DNA of 34,967 nucleotides from Xylanibacter rodentium (lineage in GTDB: Bacteria > Bacteroidota > Bacteroidia > Bacteroidales > Bacteroidaceae): the NCBI RefSeq assembly GCF_013166575.1, contig NZ_JABKKE010000023.1:1-34967 (forward strand). The letters are read 5' to 3'. Each line of letters begins with the position of its first letter. The first letter of the stretch is position 1. Below are positions 9,394-16,161 of the stretch, one piece after another. A model generated the notes under the pieces. That model was not told the origin of the DNA, made no database searches, and worked only from the letters and a program-made list of their open reading frames with translations. A program made the translations under genes and the position numbers.

Positions 9394-11073
9394 CTATTCT
9401 TTATTGTTTATTACTAATTCCGCACCTTGCTCCACTGTTATGGAATCTATGATAACATCAGAAGCGTTGATCGTTGTTGTTCCGCTCTTTATAACAACCG
9501 GTCCGAAAGACTTTTGAGAAGTCAGCGTATCTGCTATCTTCACTATATCACAATCGTACACTTTATTATCTGATATTGTTTCACCTTGGATAAGACACAC
9601 TCTATAAATATCAGGAATATATCCCTGACTTGTTATACTTATTGTACTGTTGACAGGAAGATCCGTTAACGGTATTTCATGGCCGCAGTAATCTACCTTA
9701 TAATAAGAAGCTCCGTCATCATCTGCACTCATGGCACACATGTTATATTCGTAATGATTGACGTCAATAGTAACAGGACCACTTGAATACATCGATTCTA
9801 TTCTCTCAAAATGTTTCGGGGCTGAAATATAAATTGGCATTTCGGGGTCACCAATAGGATTGAGTCCAAACTGTACCCATCTTTCTGCATTATATATTGA
9901 AGAACTTGAAATCATGGCACTTTTGGCCAATGCTGCTATCTTGCCAAAATTCTTATCTTCCATGCTGTTTGAAAACAATTTCTTATAAAATGCCGATTCA
10001 TATTTAAGATCAATACTGCCAGAAATATATGTAAGATGATACCAATTTTGTCTGGAACAACCAAGATATGCAACAACACCACTTGAAGAATTACGAATCA
10101 AACTTTCACTAAGACAAGGGTCTGCCGGACCGCCTTCATCAGATTCGTCAAAAGCGTTTGTCAAACAAGCTGTGGTTGTTATAATAGTTGAACCACAATT
10201 ATTTTGCGTCATACCTTCATTAATTGTATATCCCCATCCCTTTTCCAAAATCCACCAACATTGTGAACCATGAGTTATCATATCCATGAAAGAATACCCC
10301 AACGACATCTGATGAGTAAGACTGTCAGCGTCCAATTCATAATCGGCTCCAGTTGGAAAATCTGTATATGTATCATAGAACTTTACCCGTATTCCATTCC
10401 AATAAGGTGCTATGTAGTTGGAATACAACTCGTCTCCTCTAACTTCCGCGTTTTTGATATCGGGATTTGTAGAATCATCATTCAATTTGTTACCACACAT
10501 CAGAATATTATTATTCCAATGCAGTCCTTGTTCATAACATATCAATTTATCGACAAAAGCCGTAACATGTTCAGGCAGCCTAACAGGTAGACGTGTAACA
10601 TAGATGTCCGGATAAAGATTTATATTGTCATCCGTCTCTCCATATATTCCGTTATTATTGCCGTCCCACTCAAAATTCTTTCCGAAACAAGCGTAATATA
10701 AATCAGTGGGGATTGTTAGATCTTTAGTTGGTGTATTACCGGCTACTACTTCACCATAACACCCCCTGACAGGAACAACTGTATCGTCACCGCCAAGTAA
10801 TACATATTGCAGCCCGTTGTTGCGATAAAGTTTATAAAGGCAATTCTTCAGTTTTAATTGAATACCGTCACCCTCATAATCAGATTCGATATCTTCCATC
10901 GTTATTATCTTGGAATACAGCCCCTTCATCCGCTTCCATTTCAACAACGGCTCGAATGAAGACACCAACGAACGTTTTGTTATTATAACATAATCTATAG
11001 GATCTGTCACGTCATTACAGGCCGCCGGCCCGTATTGACAACAAAGAATCCACGACGTCGGGATTTTCGACAA
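9394..11073 (-). CDS. Gingipain-like C25 cysteine peptidase, catalytic part (separated from its N-terminus by a frameshift)
   Basis: The frame contains DPIDYVIITKRSLVSSFEPL and KWKRMKGLYSKIITM (about residues 24-59), the opening of the C25 catalytic domain. YVLLGGDDTVVPVRG (90-104) and PDIYVTRLPV (155-164) follow. The catalytic His lies in ITHGSQCWW (His about 268) and the catalytic Cys in TTACLTNAFD (Cys about 303), followed by DPCLSESL. The last 40 residues (VIKSGTTTINASDVIIDSIT ...) form a beta-rich tail common in exported Bacteroidales proteins. Family members are exported endopeptidases of the gingipain type. The ATG at 11073 is only the first in-frame Met; the true N-terminus, with signal peptide, is in the frame at 11015-11647. 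Both catalytic residues are intact, so the only visible lesion is the frame break near 11018-11035. Confidence 0.85.
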   Translation of the reverse strand: MSKIPTSWILCCQYGPAACNDVTDPIDYVIITKRSLVSSFEPLLKWKRMKGLYSKIITMEDIESDYEGDGIQLKLKNCLYKLYRNNGLQYVLLGGDDTVVPVRGCYGEVVAGNTPTKDLTIPTDLYYACFGKNFEWDGNNNGIYGETDDNINLYPDIYVTRLPVRLPEHVTAFVDKLICYEQGLHWNNNILMCGNKLNDDSTNPDIKNAEVRGDELYSNYIAPYWNGIRVKFYDTYTDFPTGADYELDADSLTHQMSLGYSFMDMITHGSQCWWILEKGWGYTINEGMTQNNCGSTIITTTACLTNAFDESDEGGPADPCLSESLIRNSSSGVVAYLGCSRQNWYHLTYISGSIDLKYESAFYKKLFSNSMEDKNFGKIAALAKSAMISSSSIYNAERWVQFGLNPIGDPEMPIYISAPKHFERIESMYSSGPVTIDVNHYEYNMCAMSADDDGASYYKVDYCGHEIPLTDLPVNSTISITSQGYIPDIYRVCLIQGETISDNKVYDCDIVKIADTLTSQKSFGPVVIKSGTTTINASDVIIDSITVEQGAELVINNKE

Positions 11074-11647
11074 GGCTTTTTATCATTGCGCCATCCATGC
11101 ACCCACGTCGCATGGAATTGTTGGATTGACTGTTGCCCAATGTAATATCCAATTCTATCGAGTCTATGAAATAGAGATTTTTCTCTTGCGCGTCATACAC
11201 AAAGGGACATGAAAGAAAATGCAGCACCGTAATGTCACCACATTCACTGGATGCCACATAATTACAATTTGACGCAGGATATACCGTCAATGCGTAAGGA
11301 GCCGAGTACGTAACAGGCGCGTCAGGAACGCTGTTAGTGGGCACAGGGAACGGGCTTTGTGCAACACGGACATTTGACCGGATTAATCTTTTGGTAAACT
11401 TAGGATATGACGATATGTACGGACTGTTACCGGAAACGGCGATATCCGTTGAGAACAAAGGCAGACACGGTTCATTGCTCGTCGGCAGGGTCGCCGGTTT
11501 GACGGGCGCAATCACCAGACATCCCTTTTCGTCGTAAGACAACTGAAAATCTTCTTCAGAAAAGGATATACTCACCTTTTCCGTTTTCAAAGCCGCTGAC
11601 ATTGTCAGCGAGACAAAAAGAAACAATAATATATTGAAGTATCTCAT
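11015..11647 (-). CDS. N-terminal part of the C25 peptidase (signal peptide and propeptide-like region)
   Basis: The 210-residue frame has a signal peptide (MRYFNILLFLFVSLTMSAAL) and a region typical of the prodomain before C25 catalytic domains (FSEEDFQLSYDEKGCLVIAP, LPLFSTDIAVSG, YALTVYPASNC, FIDSIELDITLG). It ends in VENPDVVDSLLSIRAGGL and a stop, exactly where the catalytic part continues in the next frame as ACNDVTDPIDYVII. Removing one base anywhere in about 11018-11035 would fuse the two parts into a protein of roughly 750 residues, a normal size for the family. The gene follows the 11704-12987 head gene after 56 bases. It could be a pseudogene, a sequencing error or, less likely, a programmed shift. 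Confidence 0.8.
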   Translation of the reverse strand: MRYFNILLFLFVSLTMSAALKTEKVSISFSEEDFQLSYDEKGCLVIAPVKPATLPTSNEPCLPLFSTDIAVSGNSPYISSYPKFTKRLIRSNVRVAQSPFPVPTNSVPDAPVTYSAPYALTVYPASNCNYVASSECGDITVLHFLSCPFVYDAQEKNLYFIDSIELDITLGNSQSNNSMRRGCMDGAMIKSLVENPDVVDSLLSIRAGGL

Positions 11648-11703
11648 AAGCCCTCATTTTCATTTATTATAAGAATGTTTTCATGCGTCGAAAAATGAAT
11701 GTA

Positions 11704-12987
11704 TCATTTTGTCAGTATCATCTTTCTCGTATTCACCAACTTGCCGTCCGCTATCAGACTGTACAGGTACATTCCGGCTGTCAGTCCCTCAGCCGTCACC
11801 GATACCGTCACCTCACCGCGGTCATGTATTTCAGTGCGACGTATCTGCTTGCCGCTCATGTCGTAGATGCAAAGCATGGCGTCGGTCACCGCCTCGGGGA
11901 TAACCATACGCACAGCTGTCGCGTCAACAAAGGGATTGGGAGCGTTCTGCGAGAGCGACGCTACGGAAGACGACACTGTGCCGCCAATACCCGAAGTACC
12001 GCCATTTCCAACAGAAGAATTACTCTTAGGAACTGACATCATACGGCTGCCGTTATTGCCACCCTGAAGAGATACTATCTGCGCCCGAAGCTCCTTTATC
12101 GACTCGACAAGCAAAGGAATCATCTCTATATAGTTTATCACTTTCGTACCATTGTCTTTGGTATACACCAAATCGGGATATGCCGCCTCGACTTCATCCA
12201 CCGACAGGGCATAGTGGGTCTTGTCCTTATATTGCCTTTCCATTGAAGTAATATCATCTTTTGCCTTTAATAATAAGCTGTCATAAAGAATATGTTCCCA
12301 ATCATCAGGGATATTTATATTACCTGATTTAATGTTAAAAGTAGAAATATTATCGGAAACGGAAGATGTATTATCATCCATACTCAAGGGACTCAAAACT
12401 AAAGAAGTACACTCATCCAACGACGGTCCTACTAATATACCGTCAATGAATCCTCTTACCGTAAGGTCACCACGAACCGACACCTTACCGTTGAAATACC
12501 CTGCGTAACGGTCTTTCAGTTTGCGGCCGTTTTCACGTTCATTAGTAGTTCCATATACTGCGGCACCGTTGCCCTTGCCTACAATACGCCCGAACACACC
12601 ATAGTTCCAGCCGGAGGTGGCGTTACCCGCCGTACCCATAACACCAAAAGCACGACCCGCTTCATTGTCTATCCATCCCTTTGAAGTGGCATTACCGCTG
12701 ACACCGACAAACATTTTCAAACTTTTACTGACCACACTCGACATGTTGGCGCCATAAAGCCACTTGCCACTGCTGCCACTGCCCGTTGCCTGACAGAAAA
12801 TGCCGTTTTGTCTGTCTCTCAGATAAAAACTATACGTGCTGTCGCCAACTCCAGACATCGTAAAACGAGAAAGAGGGACACCGGCAGACAAGCCCATGGA
12901 GACATTGCCGTTGCTGTGAACCTTGAACTGCGGAAAAGCCGCTACACACTGAAAGGTAAAGACTAAAATCAAAAACATGTTTCTCAT
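11704..12987 (-). CDS. T9SS-exported protein with S74-chaperone-like segment (head copy 2)
   Basis: This is the 427-residue paralogue of the 6047-7363 gene. The signal peptide, tail-fibre-like region (NYGVFGRIVGKGNGAAVYG), S74-like segment (HYALSVDEVEAAYPDLVYT ... NYIEMIPLLVESIKEL) and T9SS type A domain (GMYLYSLIADGKLVNTRKM) are nearly identical to copy 1. The block between about residues 180 and 250 is almost unrelated (here SPLSMDDNTSSVSDNISTF, copy 1 GISHGIPLSDSHSNSG), and a short stretch near residues 65-80 also differs. It starts an operon with the C25 peptidase and an exported protein. Conserved ends around a divergent middle suggest either gene conversion of the ends or diversification of an exposed segment. 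Confidence 0.88.
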   Translation of the reverse strand: MRNMFLILVFTFQCVAAFPQFKVHSNGNVSMGLSAGVPLSRFTMSGVGDSTYSFYLRDRQNGIFCQATGSGSSGKWLYGANMSSVVSKSLKMFVGVSGNATSKGWIDNEAGRAFGVMGTAGNATSGWNYGVFGRIVGKGNGAAVYGTTNERENGRKLKDRYAGYFNGKVSVRGDLTVRGFIDGILVGPSLDECTSLVLSPLSMDDNTSSVSDNISTFNIKSGNINIPDDWEHILYDSLLLKAKDDITSMERQYKDKTHYALSVDEVEAAYPDLVYTKDNGTKVINYIEMIPLLVESIKELRAQIVSLQGGNNGSRMMSVPKSNSSVGNGGTSGIGGTVSSSVASLSQNAPNPFVDATAVRMVIPEAVTDAMLCIYDMSGKQIRRTEIHDRGEVTVSVTAEGLTAGMYLYSLIADGKLVNTRKMILTK

Positions 12988-13037
12988 AAAAATTTAGTTT
13001 TTAATTGGTTCATATTCATGCGCGTTCTCTCGCCATG

Positions 13038-13064
13038 GCAGAGCTGAAACAAGTTTCACTCTGC
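13038..13064 (-). promoter_or_regulatory. Leader hairpin, copy 2
   Basis: On the minus strand, GCAGAG-TGAAAC-TT-GTTTCA-G-CTCTGC gives two perfect 6-bp stems with one bulged G. It lies between promoter box and start codon of the 11704-12987 operon. Confidence 0.65.
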
Positions 13065-13108
13065 TTATTTGGCTTAACGAAAACGTCAGCATTTCTTTTA
13101 TATCGTGA

Positions 13109-13116
13109 CAAATATA
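13109..13116 (-). promoter_or_regulatory. -7 promoter box TATATTTG for the 11704-12987 operon
   Basis: It is an exact TAnnTTTG match, 122 bases upstream of the start codon and identical to the box in copy 1. Confidence 0.6.
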
Positions 13117-13350
13117 ACAATTATAACGACAGATTATAACTTTTTAAGTAAAACATTAACCATATTTAACCTCGGAATAATGATACAGACTTTCCACATG
13201 TGCTTGCAATACCTCGGACTTGTTTTCAACAAAGAGCAAGCTGTGAATACGGCACAGATATTCGTGATGAGATTATGTACCGAGCGGTGTCCCGAATGCA
13301 CAAATCCAAGTGCAAGCCCAACAGTGCCAATAGGCGCCCCGTCAACAATC

Positions 13351-13590
13351 GCCCCGAATGGGGCAGCAAGCTCATAGCCCGGGGCAGAGCGTAGCGGCAC
13401 CCCGGGAACAACACGATTCATACATTCGCCTTGAAAGGGCAAAAGCATTAATTATCAAACACTTACAATTTTTACATCCCATATGTTTTTATGCTTTTGC
13501 CCTTTCAAGGCGCGGGGATTGGCGATGTTTGATTCCCGGGGTGCCGCTTCGCTCTGCCCCGGGCTATGAGCTTGCTGCCCCATTCGGGGC
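13351..13590. repeat. 240-bp inverted repeat, same core as in the 31940-32396 element
   Basis: The outer arms 13351-13409 and about 13531-13590 are near-perfect reverse complements (GCCCCGAATGGGGCAGCAAG ... with CCCGGGGCAGAGCG). The inner arms 13426-13448 and 13490-13512 (CGCCTTGAAAGGGCAAAAGC and its complement) also pair, around an AT-rich centre of about 40 bases. The same core, diverged but with the same arm order, lies at 32067-32308. The 15-bp tandem array and the terminal repeats present there are absent here. Confidence 0.85.
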
Positions 13591-13602
13591 GCACACGTAG
13601 GA

Positions 13603-13666
13603 ACGTTTTCGTCAAACCAGATGAGCAGAGTGAGACTTGTCTCAACTCTGCCATGGTGAGAAAACG
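13603..13666 (+). repeat. Orphan third copy of the leader hairpin region, inverted
   Basis: Read on the plus strand it aligns without gaps to the reverse complement of the leader (ACGTTTTCGT ... GCAGAG ... CCATGG). The hairpin at 13625-13651 keeps both stems, and one A-T pair has become G-C by changes in both arms. A frame starting at the conserved ATG (13653) runs 26 codons to 13733 (MVRKRKMKSNVSAKQEARSV ...) and resembles nothing I recognise. No TAnnTTTG box is visible upstream. Confidence 0.7.
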
Positions 13667-13733
13667 AAAGATGAAATCCAACGTTTCCGCCAAACAAGAA
13701 GCCCGCTCTGTGTGTACGTACTATCATGTCTGA

Positions 13734-14265
13734 GGAAAGAAGGTAAAGGGCTGAACGGCCGATGAAACATGATAATACGGACACACATAACGAACAATCT
13801 GATGATAATTAATTTGGAGTACCTACTCTTTAAAAAACTTTACTTTAACATATGTTAAGCGACATCCGAATCGCGATTTCCAGGCAAGGCCTCGAAAATC
13901 GCGATTTTTGCTCCAAATGGGGAACGCTGATTATCAGCATGTTACAAAAACGGGGCTTTGTCAAGAAAGCAGAGAGGGCCGTTTCACCTTGCAATAACGG
14001 CCTCGTTGCATTGCGAAACAGGCCTCGTTGCACTCCAATAAGGCCGTAATGGCGATGCCGGGAGGCCCTTACGGCGAGAAGACATGCATAAAAACATACA
14101 TAAGGGAAGCCAAAATGGCTTTCAGGAGTTTCCAGTTTGAGAAAAAAGAAATGCGTTTTTTCAGAATAATCTTTATCTTTCGAGCGACACACACATACCA
14201 TTCCGCATAACTTACCGTCTATGTACCGAAAAACAGACCATAGCCTTGCTGAAATAAAAAAATAA
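13734..14265. other. Intergenic region with short palindromes and direct repeats, no gene supported
   Basis: It contains AATCGCGATT (13869-13878), a perfect 14-nt palindrome AAAATCGCGATTTT (13895-13908), and two copies of GGCCTCGTTGCA 22 bases apart (13999-14010, 14021-14032). Reading frames here overlap these repeats and have no coding character. The repeat style is common between Prevotella genes. Confidence 0.6.
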
Positions 14266-14269
14266 AGAT

Positions 14270-14277
14270 TAACTTTG
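14270..14277 (+). promoter_or_regulatory. -7 promoter box TAACTTTG for the DUF4369 lipoprotein gene
   Basis: It is an exact TAnnTTTG match 40 bases before the ATG, with TTG at 14246-14248 as a possible -33 element at a 21-base spacing. Confidence 0.65.
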
Positions 14278-14317
14278 TGCTTTGATAAAAGCATAAAAAC
14301 AAGAACATACTACGATA

Positions 14318-15478
14318 ATGGAAATGAAACATTTTGCAAAGACAGCGGCAGCCGCAATCGTCGCAGCAGGACTGGCGGCATGCGACGGAAGCGACAAGTT
14401 CCACATAGAGGGCAGCATCAGCGGAGCCAAAGACTCCGTGCTGTATTTCGAGAACATGAGCCTTGAAGGCCCCGTAAAGCTCGACTCGGTGAAACTCACC
14501 GAGAGCGGCGGGTTCAGTTTCAGCGACAAGACCGGAGGCGCCCCCGAGTTCTACCGCCTGCGCATTGCCGACAGAATAATCAACCTTGCGGCCGACTCGA
14601 CGGAGACAATCACCGTAAAGGCCGACTACAGCACGATGGCAACCGGATACGATGTGGAAGGCTCGGACGACTGCCGGCGCATAAAGGAACTCGCCGTCAG
14701 GCAGATAGCACTGCACCAAAAGGCCATGGCACTGGACAGAGACCGTGCCCTGAACTACGAGGAGCGCATGGACAGTCTGATGAGGATGGTGGCAGCATAC
14801 AAGGAAGAGGTGAAGCGCGACTACATCTTCCCCGATCCCAAGGCCGCATCGTCCTACTTCGCGCTGTTCCAGACCCTTGGCGACTTTCTCATCTTCAACC
14901 CGCGCAACAACCGCGACGACATCCGCGTATTCGCCGCCGTGGCCACGGGCTGGGATACGTTCTACCCCGGAGCCGTGCGCGGAGAGAATCTGCACAACAT
15001 AGCCATTGAGGGCATGAAGACCGAGAGAATAGTAACCGCCGGACAGAACAAGGCGATAGATCCCGCCAAAGTGACCGAAGCCGGACTGATAGACATACGT
15101 CTGACGGACAACAAGGGCCGGGAACGCAGTCTGACAGAGCTGCGGGGCAAAGTGGTGCTGCTCGACTTCCATGCCTTTGCCATGGGCGATTCGCCCGCCC
15201 GCATACTTACACTGCGCGAACTGTACAACAAATATCACGACCGCGGACTGGAAATATATCAGGTATCGGCTGACACCGACGAGCACTTCTGGAAGCAGCA
15301 GACAGCCGCCCTGCCGTGGATATGCGTGCGCGACGACAACGGCCCGGCCGCCCAATGCCTTGCACTGTACAACGTGCGCAGCGTGCCGGAATTCTTCCTC
15401 ATCGACCGCAACAACACCCTCATAAGCCGCTCGGTGCAGATAAAGGACCTGGAGGCGGAGATAGAGAAGTTGCTGTAA
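14318..15478 (+). CDS. DUF4369 / thioredoxin-fold lipoprotein lacking CXXC
   Basis: This is a 386-residue envelope lipoprotein. The signal peptide ends in the lipobox LAAC (Cys about residue 22). A DUF4369-type domain follows (IEGSISGAKDSVLYFENMSL to about residue 110), then a helical middle (EERMDSLMRMVAAYKEEVKR), and a C-terminal AhpC/TlpA-like thioredoxin fold (GKVVLLDFHAFAMGDSPARI ... LYNKYHDRGLEIYQVSADTD ... YNVRSVPEFFLIDRNN). The position that normally holds the CXXC redox pair reads FHAFAMGDSPA, with no Cys, so thiol-disulfide exchange is unlikely. The cis-Pro loop SVPEF is kept. I took the ATG at 14318; the one at 14324 (MKHFAK) is equally plausible. It has its own promoter. Downstream genes follow on the same strand. 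Confidence 0.85.
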   Translation: MEMKHFAKTAAAAIVAAGLAACDGSDKFHIEGSISGAKDSVLYFENMSLEGPVKLDSVKLTESGGFSFSDKTGGAPEFYRLRIADRIINLAADSTETITVKADYSTMATGYDVEGSDDCRRIKELAVRQIALHQKAMALDRDRALNYEERMDSLMRMVAAYKEEVKRDYIFPDPKAASSYFALFQTLGDFLIFNPRNNRDDIRVFAAVATGWDTFYPGAVRGENLHNIAIEGMKTERIVTAGQNKAIDPAKVTEAGLIDIRLTDNKGRERSLTELRGKVVLLDFHAFAMGDSPARILTLRELYNKYHDRGLEIYQVSADTDEHFWKQQTAALPWICVRDDNGPAAQCLALYNVRSVPEFFLIDRNNTLISRSVQIKDLEAEIEKLL

Positions 15479-15500
15479 AGGGGAGAGAGGCCCCTCCTGA

Positions 15501-15516
15501 CCTCCCCAAGGGGAGG
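15501..15516. repeat. Short palindromic CCTCCCC-AA-GGGGAGG repeat
   Basis: A perfect 7-bp stem with a two-base centre follows the DUF4369 gene. Relatives are at 29005-29021 after speA and, degenerate, near 15630-15655. This dispersed type of intergenic repeat is common in Bacteroidales. Confidence 0.6.
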
Positions 15517-15569
15517 AGCCCGGTGCGCAGGGTAAACCGAGAAGCGCATCCCTACGATTTGCGGGGCAT

Positions 15570-16097
15570 TTGATTATGTTTGATATGACCGAACTGATTA
15601 TATCTCTGATGATTTGCGGTGTTCCCGACGTCCCCCTTTGGGGGATTGAGGGGGCCGCTTCCATCCATTACCTCATCCTCACCACTGACTCCACCTGCGA
15701 CCGATGGGCACTGCCCTATCCCGTATACAGATTGGAGACGGGCGATGTCGACGGCGACGGCAACACGGACGCACTGGTGGGCGTAATAAAGGGCACGCGG
15801 TTTCATCCCGAAAAGGGACGCAGGCTGTTCATCTTCAAAAACCACCACGGACTGGTACGCCCGTTGTGGCTCGGCTCAAAACTCGGCGGACGCCTCATCG
15901 ATTTCCGCTTTACCGACGGGCGTATACGCAGCCTTGAAGCCGCATCCGACAACATATATGTCGTGGCAGAATACGAATGGGACGGATTCGGACCTGCCTT
16001 CTACAGATATATCGTGCGCAATGCCGACGAACAGACGGCCCGCATGGCTTTTTCCCGGACAGATCCGGCTCTGCCACGGCAAGAAAACGGAGAATGA
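15570..16097 (+). CDS. Small FG-GAP/VCBS-like protein, start uncertain
   Basis: The 175-residue frame has a calcium-loop motif YRLETGDVDGDGNTDALVGV (about 53-72), followed by beta-strand-rich sequence with repeated aromatic residues (FIFKNHHGLVRPLWLGSKLG, DNIYVVAEYEWDGFGPAFYR). Similar small proteins are found next to envelope genes in Prevotella, but I cannot name a function. The first 27 or so codons overlap a dispersed C/G-rich repeat (CCCCCTTTGGGGGATTGAGG, 15632-15651), so the real protein may begin near YLILTTDSTCDRW or use a different upstream start (ATGs at 15570, 15576, 15585). A hydrophobic MTELIISLMICG segment could act as a signal anchor. It lies between the lipoprotein and DUF3160 genes. 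Confidence 0.7.
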   Translation: MIMFDMTELIISLMICGVPDVPLWGIEGAASIHYLILTTDSTCDRWALPYPVYRLETGDVDGDGNTDALVGVIKGTRFHPEKGRRLFIFKNHHGLVRPLWLGSKLGGRLIDFRFTDGRIRSLEAASDNIYVVAEYEWDGFGPAFYRYIVRNADEQTARMAFSRTDPALPRQENGE

Positions 16098-16161
16098 AAT
16101 CCGACCTTAGACACAACGAGAAACATACATCACATCTCCCATCAATAAAAACAGCCGCAAC

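Larger units (their letters stand above)
13007..13185 (-). repeat. 179-bp duplicated promoter/leader, copy 2
   Basis: It is the same length as 7382-7560 and nearly identical, including the TATATTTG box, palindrome and MARERA mini-ORF (13036 down to 13016). Beyond 13185 the two loci diverge completely. Confidence 0.9.

Noticed and set aside
13852..14049. 65-codon plus-strand frame
   Set aside because: It consists of short palindromes and repeats of a type common between Prevotella genes; no protein character.
14219..15664. 481-codon minus-strand frame
   Set aside because: It is antisense to the DUF4369 lipoprotein, with no domain or export signal.
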